NCBI GenBank assembly: GCA_026984675.1
Contig: JALSRQ010000108.1
Location: 1 to 43,803 of the forward strand
Direction: 5' to 3'
DNA: 43,803 nucleotides
From: Thermaceae bacterium
GTDB lineage: Bacteria; Deinococcota; Deinococci; Deinococcales; Marinithermaceae
This document shows, piece by piece, positions 7,747 to 15,614 of this stretch (positions are counted from its first letter, which is position 1; each line of letters begins with the position of its first letter). The position numbers and the translations under genes were made by a program. Below the pieces are notes generated by a model. The model was given only the letters and a program-made list of their open reading frames with translations. It was not told where the DNA came from and searched no databases.

Positions 7747-8069
7747 TAGCCCCTCCCCACCAGCCCGGCCGCCGCCAGGGTGAGCAGGGTGCCGAGGCCG
7801 ACCGCCGCCGCCACCGCCCCGGCGTGGGCGATGAGAACCGGGCCGTAGGCCAGCACCCCGACCCCCACGGGGACGAAGAAGAGCGCCATCCAGCGCAGCA
7901 GGAGCCCGGCCGCCGGGGCCACCCAGCCCTCCGGCAGGCCGAGCCGGAGGGCCAGAAACAGGAGCACCATCCCCCAAAGGCTTCCCGGCAGCAGGCCAAG
8001 GACCCGCGCGAGCCCCTCCCCCAGGAGCCAAAACCCCCCGATCGCGGCGGCGCTAAGCACCAGGCGCAC
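7746..8069 (-). CDS. lrgA: LrgA/CidA-family holin-like membrane protein
   Basis: A 107-residue protein with four hydrophobic helices. It carries the LrgA/CidA signature LPGSLWGMVLLFLALRLG, followed by LLRWMALFFVPVGVGVL. It presumably forms a membrane complex with LrgB, encoded directly downstream with a one-base overlap. The GTG start at 8069 lies inside the last codons of uvrC (17-bp overlap), so expression is tied to uvrC. Whether the pair controls lysis or exports a metabolite cannot be told from the sequence. Confidence 0.85.
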   Translation of the reverse strand: MRLVLSAAAIGGFWLLGEGLARVLGLLPGSLWGMVLLFLALRLGLPEGWVAPAAGLLLRWMALFFVPVGVGVLAYGPVLIAHAGAVAAAVGLGTLLTLAAAGLVGRG

Positions 8070-9846
8070 GGCGCTCCTCCAGGGCCCGCTTGAGCCGCTC
8101 GGCGGCGGGGCGGTTCATGCCGGGGACCCGGGCCAGCTCCTCCAGGCTCGCCTCCCGCAGCGCCTTCAAAGTGGGGAAGGCCTCGGCCAAGGCCTGCCGC
8201 CGGCGCTCGCCGATCCCGGGTATCCCCTCGAAGAGGCTTTTCAGCACCTTTCGTCCCCGCCGCTCCCGGTTGTAGCGGACCCCAAAGCGGTGGGCCTCGT
8301 CGCGCACGTGGATCAGGAGGCGGAGGCCGGGGTGGTCGAGGGGCAGCTGGATGCGGCGGCCCTCGGGGGTCACCAGCACCTCCTCGCGTTTGGCCAGCCC
8401 CACCAGCGGCACCCGGAGCCCGCTGGCCACAAGGCCCGCCGCCGCCGCCCGTACCTGCCCCAGCCCGCCGTCGATCAGGAGGAGGTCGGGAACCGGCAGC
8501 GAGGCCAACCGGCCGGTGAAGCGGCGGCGGACCGCCTCCTCGATGGCGGCGTAGTCGTCGGCGTGGCCGGGGTTGGCGCGGATCCGCATCCGGCGGTACT
8601 CGCCCTTTTTGGGCCGCCCCCCCTCGAAGACCACCACCGCGGCCACCGTGGCCTCGCCGAAGAGGGTGGAGACGTCGACCCCCTCGATCCGCCAGGGGCG
8701 GGCCCCGAGACCCAGGACCTCGGCCAGGCTCTTGAGGGCGGGGTGGTCGCCCTTGCGCTCGAGCCGGGCCATCTCGGTCTCCAGGGCGGCCTCGGCGTTC
8801 TTCCGCGCGAGCTCGAGCAGCTTTCGCTTCTCCCCCCGCTTGGGCACCTTGAGGCGCACCCGGTGCCCCGCCCGGCGGGTCAGGGCGGCCTCGAGGGTGG
8901 CGGCGTCCGCCAGTTCCAGGGGCAGGAGGATCGTTCGGGGCAGGGGGGAGGCCTCGAGGTAGTAGTCGCGCAGGAAGGCCTCGATCAGCTCGCGGTCGCT
9001 GGCGGCGTCGACCCCCTCGACGAACCGCGCCACCCGGCCGAGGATCCGCCCGCTCCTAAGCTGAAAGAGCTGCACCGCGGCGTAGCCGCCGGCCCGGGCG
9101 AGCCCCAGGAAGTCGAGGTTCTCCCGGGGCCCCAGCACCGCCTGCTGCTCGGTGGCGAAGAAGGCCTTGAGCGAGCGGATGGTGTCCCGGATGGCGGCGG
9201 CCCGCTCGAAGTGGAGGTCGCGGGCGGCCGCCTGCATCTCGGCCGTTAGCTCCTCGATCAGGCGGTCCACCTCGCCGGAGAGGACCCGTTCCACCTGCCG
9301 GACCACCCGGGCGTAGGCCTCGGGGTCGGCGAGGCCGGCGCAAGGGGCCAGGCAGCGGCCCATCGCGTGGTTGAGGCAGGGGGTCTTCCGTTTTCGCATC
9401 GGCGAGCCCGAGTTCTTGCGCAGGGGAAAGGTGCGGTCGATGAAGGCCTTGATGCGGCGCACCGCCCCGGCGTTGGGAAAGGGGCCCCAGTACCGGGCGC
9501 CGTCGTCCTTGACCCGGCGCACCACCTGGAGCATGGGGAAGGGCTCGTGGGTGAGCTTCAGGAAGGGGTAGTGCTTGTCGTCCTTGAGCAGGATGTTGTG
9601 GAAGGGGCGGTGGGCCTTGATCAGGTTGGCCTCAAGCAGCAGCGCCTCGACCTCGTCGCGGGTGACGATGAACTCCAGCCGGTCGGCCTCGGCGGCGATC
9701 TCGGCCGGCTTGCCGACGGCGTGGAAGTAGCTGGTCACCCGCGCCCGCAGGTTCTTGGCCTTGCCGACGTAGCGGACCTCGTCCCCCCGTTTGAAGAGGT
9801 AGACCCCCGGGGCCCGCGGCAGGGGGGGCAGCTCGGCCTGGCGCAT
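8053..9846 (-). CDS. uvrC: Excinuclease ABC subunit C
   Basis: Makes both incisions around a DNA lesion in nucleotide excision repair with UvrA and UvrB. The 597-residue protein shows the GIY-YIG domain (APGVYLFKRGDEVRYVGKAKN, about residues 12-33), a cysteine cluster (CLNHAMGRCLAPC, about 160) that may bind an Fe-S cluster, and the UVR helix pair (HFERAAAIRDTI). It continues with the RNase H-like endonuclease domain (IEGVDVSTLFGE, LLLIDGGLGQ) and C-terminal helix-hairpin-helix repeats (GIPGIGERRRQAL, RVPGMNRPAAERL). The start at 9846 is preferred over upstream in-frame codons because the family begins there and a TAAACT box lies 7 nt before it. Confidence 0.96.
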   Translation of the reverse strand: MRQAELPPLPRAPGVYLFKRGDEVRYVGKAKNLRARVTSYFHAVGKPAEIAAEADRLEFIVTRDEVEALLLEANLIKAHRPFHNILLKDDKHYPFLKLTHEPFPMLQVVRRVKDDGARYWGPFPNAGAVRRIKAFIDRTFPLRKNSGSPMRKRKTPCLNHAMGRCLAPCAGLADPEAYARVVRQVERVLSGEVDRLIEELTAEMQAAARDLHFERAAAIRDTIRSLKAFFATEQQAVLGPRENLDFLGLARAGGYAAVQLFQLRSGRILGRVARFVEGVDAASDRELIEAFLRDYYLEASPLPRTILLPLELADAATLEAALTRRAGHRVRLKVPKRGEKRKLLELARKNAEAALETEMARLERKGDHPALKSLAEVLGLGARPWRIEGVDVSTLFGEATVAAVVVFEGGRPKKGEYRRMRIRANPGHADDYAAIEEAVRRRFTGRLASLPVPDLLLIDGGLGQVRAAAAGLVASGLRVPLVGLAKREEVLVTPEGRRIQLPLDHPGLRLLIHVRDEAHRFGVRYNRERRGRKVLKSLFEGIPGIGERRRQALAEAFPTLKALREASLEELARVPGMNRPAAERLKRALEERRAPGA

Positions 9847-9853
9847 CGCCCCC

Positions 9854-9859
9854 AGTTTA
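9854..9859 (-). promoter_or_regulatory. Putative -10 box (TAAACT) of uvrC
   Basis: TAAACT lies 7 nt before the uvrC ATG, a leaderless arrangement. It stands back to back with the TACCAT box of the divergent gene at 9904, leaving a compact 57-bp bidirectional promoter region. Confidence 0.5.
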
Positions 9860-9891
9860 GGGAACGGGACACCCGACCGGGTTCCCCCGGT

Positions 9892-9897
9892 TACCAT
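9892..9897 (+). promoter_or_regulatory. Putative -10 box (TACCAT) of the 9904 gene
   Basis: TACCAT precedes the ATG at 9904 by 6 nt and no Shine-Dalgarno sequence is present, consistent with leaderless transcription divergent from uvrC. Confidence 0.4.
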
Positions 9898-9903
9898 GGG
9901 GTC

Positions 9904-10278
9904 ATGGAAGCCCTGTACCAGGCCTGGAGCGAGCTGCTCGGGTGGATGCGGGCGTACGCCGAGGAGAAGGGCGCCCGCTTCGTCGTCGAGGCCGACTTCC
10001 CCAACCTGATCTACCGCCTCCACAAGCCCCTAAGCCTCCCCACTCCGGTGATGAGCGCCTCCCTCGCCTACCCCAACGAGGAGCGCTTCCTCCTGGCGGC
10101 GGTCTCCCCGCCCCAGGCCCGCGACACCGGGGTCGAGATCCGGCTGGTCAAGGCCCACGTCTACCTCCACCTGCACCTCGAGGACGGGTCCCTGGTCTAC
10201 GAGGGGCGCCCGCTCACCAAGCGCCGGTTCTTCCAGCTGGCCGAGACCGCCCAAAAGGCCCTGGCCCCCACCGGTTAG
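9904..10278 (+). CDS. Conserved hypothetical protein (124 aa)
   Basis: I do not recognise this 124-residue protein. It has no signal peptide or membrane segment. The sequence alternates helices (ALYQAWSELLGWMRAYAEEKG) and strands (GVEIRLVKAHVYLHLHLEDG, SLVYEGRPL) and ends in an amphipathic helix (KRRFFQLAETAQKAL), so it looks like a small soluble alpha/beta protein. Codon use is like that of its neighbours, which supports it being real. It is divergent from uvrC and its stop overlaps the convergent cyclase gene by 4 bp. Confidence 0.75.
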   Translation: MEALYQAWSELLGWMRAYAEEKGARFVVEADFPNLIYRLHKPLSLPTPVMSASLAYPNEERFLLAAVSPPQARDTGVEIRLVKAHVYLHLHLEDGSLVYEGRPLTKRRFFQLAETAQKALAPTG

Positions 10279-11042
10279 AAGAGCGCGATCACCCGGGCCG
10301 GCACCCCCGAGGCGCCGGCCACCGGCGGCGCCCCCACGAAGGCGTAGGCCCCGGCCTCGGGGACCCGGTCCAGGTGGGCCAGGTTCTCAAGCCCGAACCG
10401 CCCCGAGGGCAGCAGCAACCGGTGGACGGGAAAGCCCTTCGAGGCCCCGGGGTCGAGGCTCAGGGTGTCGGTTCCGAGGGCCAGCGCGCCCCGCTCGGCG
10501 GCCAGGAAGTAGGCGGCCTCGGGCGCGAAACCGGGAAAGTGCATGGTGCCGCTCGGGTCCTGGTTGCGGTAGGCGTCGGGGTCGCCGACCCGGCGGGCCC
10601 ACCCGCTGTCCAGGGCCACCAGCGCCCCGGCGGGCAGACGGCCGTGGCGCCGTTCCCACGCGAGCAGGGGTTCGACCCCGAGGGCGGCGTCGGGGTCGGG
10701 GTCCCGGAGCCGCACCACCGCCAGCGGGAGGACCAGCCACCCGGCCGGGATCGCCTCGGCGGTGGCCGCCCCGCCGAAGTGGGCGGGGGCGTCGAGGTGG
10801 GTCCCCAGGTGCTCGGCGTGGGCCAGCGCCCGGCTGGCGTAGCCGTCCTCCTCGAACCGGGCGAGCACGGTGGCCTCGAGGGCGTGGGCCTCCTCCCCCG
10901 GCCAGGTGGGGAAGTCCGGGGTCAGGGGGTGGGTGAGGTCGACCCGGCGCGAAAAGCCCCGCGCCGGCGGGGGCGGGGCCCCCGGCGGGGGCAGGCCGCC
11001 CCCTTCCTGGTGGGCGGCGAGGACGACCCCGGGGGCGCACAC
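10275..11042 (-). CDS. Cyclase-family metal-dependent hydrolase (kynurenine formamidase-like)
   Basis: A 255-residue member of the cyclase/kynurenine formamidase superfamily, cytoplasmic enzymes that hydrolyse amide or lactone substrates with a bound metal. The signature HLGTHLDAPAHF (metal ligands His and Asp) follows the entry motif VDLTHPLTPDFPTWPG; the C-terminal half has LGTDTLSLDPG and FPVHRLLL. The GTG start at 11042 is supported by GGAGGT 5 nt before it. It adds a Pro/Gly-rich stretch of about 33 residues before the fold begins, starting VCAPG, which also occurs in some relatives. Formamidase activity is not proven; no tryptophan-catabolism genes are nearby. Confidence 0.8.
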   Translation of the reverse strand: MCAPGVVLAAHQEGGGLPPPGAPPPPARGFSRRVDLTHPLTPDFPTWPGEEAHALEATVLARFEEDGYASRALAHAEHLGTHLDAPAHFGGAATAEAIPAGWLVLPLAVVRLRDPDPDAALGVEPLLAWERRHGRLPAGALVALDSGWARRVGDPDAYRNQDPSGTMHFPGFAPEAAYFLAAERGALALGTDTLSLDPGASKGFPVHRLLLPSGRFGLENLAHLDRVPEAGAYAFVGAPPVAGASGVPARVIALF

Positions 11043-11045
11043 CGC

Positions 11046-11465
11046 CTACCTCCTGGGAAGCCGGAGCATGCTGTAGGTGATCAGCGCGAAGGCGATCAAC
11101 GCCATCATCGGGATGGTGAGCCAGCCCCCCAGGTAGTGCACGTACTGGGTGTTGCAGGGGATCGGGGTGGCGGCGCAGGCGGTGGGATGGAAGGCGGGGA
11201 CCTTTTGCTCCAGGTAGTGGATCAGGCTGATCGTGCCCCCGGTCAGGGTCATCGCCAGCACGTAGGGGCGGACGCCGACGTCGAGCCGGTAGACCGCGAT
11301 GCCCAGGATCAGCACCAGGGGGTACATCAGGATCCGCTGGTACCAGCAAAGCTCGCAGGGCATGAAGTGGCGGATCTGGGAGAAGTAGAGGCTCCCGCTG
11401 GTGGCGACGATCGCCACCAGCCAGGCGAAGGCGAGCCAGCCGAGGGCCCTTTGCTCGCGGTTCAC
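11046..11465 (-). CDS. Disulfide bond formation protein B (DsbB/BdbC)
   Basis: Inner-membrane quinone reductase that reoxidises a periplasmic DsbA-like thiol oxidase. The 139-residue protein has four hydrophobic segments. The first periplasmic loop carries the CxxC pair in PCELCWYQRI (Cys37 and Cys40), and the second loop holds a second pair, Cys97 and Cys104 (TACAATPIPC). This is the short BdbC type. The GTG start overlaps the ftsY stop (GTGA), so translation is coupled to ftsY. No DsbA-like gene is in the window. Confidence 0.92.
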   Translation of the reverse strand: MNREQRALGWLAFAWLVAIVATSGSLYFSQIRHFMPCELCWYQRILMYPLVLILGIAVYRLDVGVRPYVLAMTLTGGTISLIHYLEQKVPAFHPTACAATPIPCNTQYVHYLGGWLTIPMMALIAFALITYSMLRLPRR

Positions 11466-12385
11466 GCCGCCTCCCCTAAGAGCGCCTCGGCGTAGGCCCC
11501 GGCGTCGAAAGGCTGGAGGTCGTCCTCGCCCTCGCCCACCCCGATGAACTTGATCGGCACCCCCAGGGTCCGGACGATCGGGATCAGCACCCCGCCCTTG
11601 GCGGTGCCGTCGAGCTTGGTGACGATCACCCCGGTGAGGCCGACCGCCTGGTGGAACTTCTCGGCCTGCTGCAGGCCGTTTTGGCCCACCGTGGCGTCGA
11701 GCACCAGCCAGACCTCGCCGGGTTCGCCCGGGTCGGCCTTTCCGATCGCCCGTTTGACCTTCTTGAGCTCCTCCATCAGGTTGTGCTTGGTGTGGAGCCG
11801 GCCGGCGGTGTCCACGAAGAGGAGGTCGTACCCCCGCGCCTTGCGGGCCTGGGCGGCGTCGAAGGCCAGGGCGGCGGGGTCGGCCCCCTCCGGGGCGGTG
11901 ATCACCGGAATGCCCAGCCGCTCGCCCCAGACCGCAAGCTGGGCCCCACCGGCGGCCCGGAAGGTGTCGCCGGCGGCGAAGAGCACCTTCTTCCCCGCTT
12001 CCCGGTAGTAGCGGCCGAGCTTGGCGATGGTGGTGGTCTTGCCCACCCCGTTGACCCCCACCATCAGGATCACGTGGCCCCGGGGCTCGACGAGCTTCTT
12101 ACGGGCGTCGGGCTTGAAGCCAAGCTTTCGGAGCTTCCTCCGGCGTTCGTCGGGCTCCAGCTCGAGCATGATCGCCCGCTTCACCGCCTCCTTTAGGTTG
12201 CGTTCCCCCGAGCTCCGGACCTCCTTTAGGATCGACTCGGTGGCCTCGACCCCTACGTCGGCCGCGATCAGGGCGTACTCGAGCTCCTCCAGCACCTCCT
12301 CGGGGTCGCCGCCCCAGGGAACCGCCCGGTTGAGGTTCTCGGCGGTCTTCTTCAGGCCGGCCTTGATCCGGCTAAGCCACGACAT
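11462..12385 (-). CDS. ftsY: Signal recognition particle receptor FtsY
   Basis: SRP receptor GTPase that docks ribosome-SRP complexes at the membrane. The 307-residue protein has a very short acidic A region, so it is essentially the NG domain, as is usual in this phylum. N domain helices precede the P-loop GVNGVGKTTT (about residues 110-119). G-domain motifs DTFRAAGGAQL, VDTAGRLHTK and VTKLDGTAKGG follow, with the C-terminal closing sequence GVGEGEDDLQPF. The ATG at 12385 sits 8 nt after a TAGAAT box. Confidence 0.96.
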   Translation of the reverse strand: MSWLSRIKAGLKKTAENLNRAVPWGGDPEEVLEELEYALIAADVGVEATESILKEVRSSGERNLKEAVKRAIMLELEPDERRRKLRKLGFKPDARKKLVEPRGHVILMVGVNGVGKTTTIAKLGRYYREAGKKVLFAAGDTFRAAGGAQLAVWGERLGIPVITAPEGADPAALAFDAAQARKARGYDLLFVDTAGRLHTKHNLMEELKKVKRAIGKADPGEPGEVWLVLDATVGQNGLQQAEKFHQAVGLTGVIVTKLDGTAKGGVLIPIVRTLGVPIKFIGVGEGEDDLQPFDAGAYAEALLGEAA

Positions 12386-12393
12386 CGCCCCTG

Positions 12394-12399
12394 ATTCTA
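12394..12399 (-). promoter_or_regulatory. Putative -10 box (TAGAAT) of ftsY
   Basis: TAGAAT on the minus strand is followed after 8 nt by the ftsY ATG with no Shine-Dalgarno, indicating a leaderless or near-leaderless mRNA. Confidence 0.5.
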
Positions 12400-12443
12400 G
12401 CCGGTCGCCGCGGCTTCGCCCAGCCGGCGGTCCTTGAAATGTG

Positions 12444-12452
12444 TGTTAGAAT
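12444..12452 (+). promoter_or_regulatory. Putative extended -10 promoter of the sugar ABC operon
   Basis: TGTTAGAAT matches an extended -10 element (TGN-TAGAAT). It would give a leader of roughly 60 nt before the Shine-Dalgarno GAGGAGG (around 12509) and the ATG at 12522. No good -35 exists at 17 bp. CCCCTTG (12453-12459) and CAAGGGG (12491-12497) form an inverted repeat in the leader and may be a regulator site. Confidence 0.4.
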
Positions 12453-12521
12453 CCCCTTGACCCCGAACGCCTTCCAAGATGTACGCCGTGCAAGGGGAAT
12501 ATCGGAAGAGGAGGCTTGGGT

Positions 12522-13805
12522 ATGTGGAAACGCATGGGTATCGTCCTGCTCGCCGTCGCCCTCTTGACCGCAGGGATGGCCTCGGCCGAGCGTTTGGTGA
12601 TCGAGAGCTGGCGCAACGACGACCTTAAGCTCTGGCGCGACGTGATCATTCCCGCCTTCAACAAGCACTACCCCGACATCCAGGTGGTCTTCGCTCCCAC
12701 CGCGCCGGCGGAGTACAACGCGGTGCTCGATAGCAAGCTCCAGGCGGGCACCGCCGGCGACCTGATCACCTGCCGACCGTTCGGCAAGTCCTTCGAGCTC
12801 TACCAAAAGGGCTACCTGGTGCCCCTCAACGACCTGCCGGGCATGGAGCACTACACCGCCTTCGCCAAGTCGGCTTGGTCCACCGAGGACGGCCGCGTCA
12901 CCTACTGCGTGCCCATGGCCTCGGTGATCCACGGTTTCCTCTATAACCGGGACCTGTTCGAGAAGTACGGCTTCGCCCCTCCGAAGACCGAGGAGGAGTT
13001 CTTCGCGCTCTTGGACGCGATGAAGAAGAAGGCCCCCCGACTGGCCCCGCTGGTGATGGGCACCAAGGACCAGTGGGAATCGGCGACGATGGGCTGGCAC
13101 AACATCGGCCCCAACTACTACGGCGGCGAAGCCGGTCGGAAGGCCTTCTTGGCTGGCAAGGAGGGTTTTCACACCGACGGCTTCCTGACCACCTACCGGG
13201 TGCTGGCACGCTGGGCGCCCTATCTGCCTCGGGGGTACAAGGCGATCGCCTACCCCGACGCCCAGCAGATGTTCGTCCAGGGGCGGGGCTTCATCTACCC
13301 GGCGGGGTCCTGGGACATCGGGGTCTTCCACCAGATGAACCCCAAGCTCCGGATGGGGGCGTTCCCCCCGCCGGCCCCGGCCGGGGCTTCCAAGCGGTAC
13401 ATCAGCGACCATCCCGACATCGCCATGGGCTTGAACGCGGCGAGCCCCCACAAGGAGGCGGCCAAGAAGTTCCTCTCCTGGTTGACCACCAAGGAGTTCG
13501 CCGAGCTTTACGGCAACGCCCTCTCGGGCTTTTTCCCTTTGCACAACTTCCCGGTGCAGATTAAGGACCCGGTGGCCCAGACCTTCCTTTCCTGGAGGAA
13601 GACGCACGAGGGCACCTTCCGCATGACCTACTACAAGCTCTCGGATCGGAAGCCGGACGCCGAGACCGATCTCTGGACGGCGTCCTCGAGCATCCTAAAC
13701 GGCACCATGAAGCCCGACGAGGCGGCCCGTTGGATGGAGTGCCGGCTCTCGTCCTGGTACGCACCCCACCGGCACTTCCACCAAGAGCTTGGCTGCGGCC
13801 AGTAG
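12522..13805 (+). CDS. Carbohydrate ABC transporter substrate-binding protein
   Basis: A 427-residue extracytoplasmic solute-binding protein of the MalE/UgpB-like type. It has a signal peptide with an AxA site (MWKRMGIVLLAVALLTAGMASA), no lipobox, and a mature start LVIESWRNDD. Family features include FNKHYPDIQVVF and FLYNRDLFEKYGFAPPKTEEEF, and the closing SSSILNGTMKPDEAARWME helix region. The start at 12522 is chosen for the Shine-Dalgarno about 7 nt upstream and the signal peptide. It heads an operon with two permeases and two dehydrogenases. The substrate is unknown; the dehydrogenases hint at a polyol, inositol-like or sugar-acid substrate (inference). Confidence 0.9.
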   Translation: MWKRMGIVLLAVALLTAGMASAERLVIESWRNDDLKLWRDVIIPAFNKHYPDIQVVFAPTAPAEYNAVLDSKLQAGTAGDLITCRPFGKSFELYQKGYLVPLNDLPGMEHYTAFAKSAWSTEDGRVTYCVPMASVIHGFLYNRDLFEKYGFAPPKTEEEFFALLDAMKKKAPRLAPLVMGTKDQWESATMGWHNIGPNYYGGEAGRKAFLAGKEGFHTDGFLTTYRVLARWAPYLPRGYKAIAYPDAQQMFVQGRGFIYPAGSWDIGVFHQMNPKLRMGAFPPPAPAGASKRYISDHPDIAMGLNAASPHKEAAKKFLSWLTTKEFAELYGNALSGFFPLHNFPVQIKDPVAQTFLSWRKTHEGTFRMTYYKLSDRKPDAETDLWTASSSILNGTMKPDEAARWMECRLSSWYAPHRHFHQELGCGQ

Positions 13806-13812
13806 CCGAAGG

Positions 13813-13843
13813 GGGCCCGGGGCGCACGCCCCGGGCCCTTTTT
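13813..13843 (+). terminator. Intra-operon hairpin with T-tract after the binding-protein gene
   Basis: GGGCCCGGGGC pairs with GCCCCGGGCCC (11-12 bp, perfect, about 4-nt loop) and is followed by TTTTT. It lies 8 nt after the binding-protein stop and directly before the permease start. It probably causes partial termination or protects the upstream mRNA 3' end, so that the binding protein outnumbers the permeases. Confidence 0.8.
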
Positions 13844-13856
13844 CATGGAACACGCG

Positions 13857-14777
13857 ATGAAGCGAAAACCCTTCCCCTGGCATCTCGTCGTCTTCCTGGC
13901 CCCGGCGGTTTTGGTCTACACCGTGTTCATGATCTACCCCATGGTGGCCTCGCTTACCTTCTCGCTGTTTCAGGACGCCGGAAACGGCCGTCAGGTCTTC
14001 GTGGGGCTGGGCAACTACGTGCGCCTCCTCACCGATCCCCTGTGGCGGGATCCCTTCTGGAACGCCTTCCGGAACAACCTGATCTTCTTCGCCGTGCACA
14101 TGACGGTGCAGAACCCGGTGGCGCTGTTGCTGGCGGCCCTGCTCGTCACCCGGGTGCGGGGGGCTTGGATCTACCGCACCGTAATCTTTACCCCCGCGAT
14201 CCTCTCCGCGGTGCTGATCGGGTTTGCCTGGAAGCTGATCCTGAGCCCCACCTGGGGGATCTGGCTGCCCCTTTTGGACCGCCTGGGTCTCGGGGACAAC
14301 GAGGTGGCGGTGGCCCTTTTGGGCAACCCCTCGTCGGCCCTCCTCACCCTCTCGTTGATCTCGGTCTGGCAGAACGTGGGTATCCCCATGATGCTCTTTC
14401 TGGCCGCCCTCATTCGGGTCCCGCGTGAGCTTGTCGAGGCGGCGCAGGTGGACGGCGCCACCGGTTGGCGGGTTTTCTGGAACGTGCAGTTCCCCTTGAT
14501 CCTGCCCACCGTGGGGATCGTCGCCATCCTCACCTTCATCGGCAACTTCAACGCCTTCGACCTGATTTACGCCACCCAGGGGGCGCTGGCCGGCCCCAAC
14601 TTCGCCACCGATATCCTGGGCACCTTCTTCTTCCGGACCTTCTTCGGTTTCCAGCTCCGACCCGGGGACCCCCACATGGGGGCGACGGTGGCCGGGGTGA
14701 TGCTGCTCATCATCCTGACCGGCGTGCTCCTTTACCTCTACGGTTGGCAGCGGCGGGTGGGGGAGGTGCAGTACTGA
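13857..14777 (+). CDS. Carbohydrate ABC transporter permease, MalF/UgpA-like
   Basis: Inner-membrane permease of about 306 residues with six hydrophobic segments, beginning MKRKPFPWHLVVFLAPAV. The cytoplasmic EAA loop that contacts the ATPase is visible as ELVEAAQVDGATGWRVFWNV, followed by QFPLILPT. An ATG 12 nt upstream (13845) is also in frame but abuts the T-tract of the terminator hairpin and has no Shine-Dalgarno. The ATG at 13857 has a weak GGAA and gives the typical N-terminus. It ends in a TGATG overlap with the second permease. Confidence 0.9.
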   Translation: MKRKPFPWHLVVFLAPAVLVYTVFMIYPMVASLTFSLFQDAGNGRQVFVGLGNYVRLLTDPLWRDPFWNAFRNNLIFFAVHMTVQNPVALLLAALLVTRVRGAWIYRTVIFTPAILSAVLIGFAWKLILSPTWGIWLPLLDRLGLGDNEVAVALLGNPSSALLTLSLISVWQNVGIPMMLFLAALIRVPRELVEAAQVDGATGWRVFWNVQFPLILPTVGIVAILTFIGNFNAFDLIYATQGALAGPNFATDILGTFFFRTFFGFQLRPGDPHMGATVAGVMLLIILTGVLLYLYGWQRRVGEVQY

Positions 14778-15604
14778 TGCGGCCGCGCTGGCTCTCCGGC
14801 CTCGCCGCCCACGCGGTGCTGCTGGGTTACAGCCTGCTGGTCCTCTTTCCCATCGTGTTGGTGTTTCAGAACTCGTTCAAGGACCAGATGGCGATCTTCG
14901 CCGAACCCCTGCGGCCCCCGACCCCCGAGACCTTTTCCCTCGAGGGCTACCGCACCCTCTTCGAGGTGGCGAACTTCCCCCGCTACTTCCTGAACAGCCT
15001 GACGGTGACCGTGGCGTCGCTGTTTTTGATCGTCTTCCTGGGGGCGATGGCGGGGTTTGCCCTGGCCGAGTACCGCTTCCGCCTGAACACGTTTTTGAGC
15101 CTTTACCTGGCCCTCGGCATCATGGTGCCGATCCGCCTGGGGACGGTGGGGCTCCTTCGGCTCATGGCCGCCTGGCACATGGTGAACACCCTGACCGCGC
15201 TGGTGCTGGTCTACACCGCCATGGGGTTGCCGCTCTCGATCTTCGTGCTGAGCCGCTTCTTCGCCCAGCTTCCCCCCGACTTCAAGGACGCCGCCCGGGT
15301 CGACGGCGCCAGCGAGTACCGGGTCTTTTGGATGGTGTTGCCGCTGGTCCGGCCGGCGCTGGGTACGGTGGCGGCGATCAGCATGATCCCGATCTGGAAC
15401 GACCTGTGGTTCCCCTTGATCCTGGCCCCTTCGGATCGGACCAAGACCATCGTGCTGGGGGCCCAGGTTTTCTTGGGGCAGTTCTTGAACGACTGGCAGG
15501 CGGTCCTCGCCGCCCTTAGCCTGGCGATGATCCCGGCCGTGCTTCTCTATCTGGTCTTTTCCAAGCAGCTGATCCGCGGGCTGACCGCGGGGGCGGTGAA
15601 GTAG
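14777..15604 (+). CDS. Carbohydrate ABC transporter permease, MalG/UgpE-like
   Basis: The second permease half, 275 residues and six membrane segments, with the EAA loop FKDAARVDGASEYRVFWMVL and PLVRPAL. The ATG shares one base with the TGA of the preceding permease and is preceded by GGGGGAGGTG, which fixes the start. No ATPase gene of the MalK/MsmK type lies in this operon or window, so the importer must use an ATPase encoded elsewhere. Multi-purpose ATPases serving several sugar importers are known in other bacteria. Confidence 0.9.
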   Translation: MRPRWLSGLAAHAVLLGYSLLVLFPIVLVFQNSFKDQMAIFAEPLRPPTPETFSLEGYRTLFEVANFPRYFLNSLTVTVASLFLIVFLGAMAGFALAEYRFRLNTFLSLYLALGIMVPIRLGTVGLLRLMAAWHMVNTLTALVLVYTAMGLPLSIFVLSRFFAQLPPDFKDAARVDGASEYRVFWMVLPLVRPALGTVAAISMIPIWNDLWFPLILAPSDRTKTIVLGAQVFLGQFLNDWQAVLAALSLAMIPAVLLYLVFSKQLIRGLTAGAVK

Positions 15605-15614
15605 GGGGTGGACG

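Noticed and set aside
5093-7999. Long minus-strand frame overlapping argS and lrgB, rich in Arg, Pro and Gly
   Set aside because: It is an out-of-frame reading of argS and lrgB; only its last part (about 45 residues after the argS stop) coincides with the start of the decayed methyltransferase.
8218-8224. Further GATACCC copies on the complementary strand (8218-8224, 12536-12542, 14378-14384) as additional SARP sites
   Set aside because: All are single copies inside coding sequence without an 11-bp partner or a nearby promoter, so they are expected by chance.
12434-12452. TTGAAA followed by TAGAAT as a classical -35/-10 pair for the sugar operon
   Set aside because: The spacing is only 7 bp, far from 16-18. 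An extended -10 (TGTTAGAAT) explains it better.
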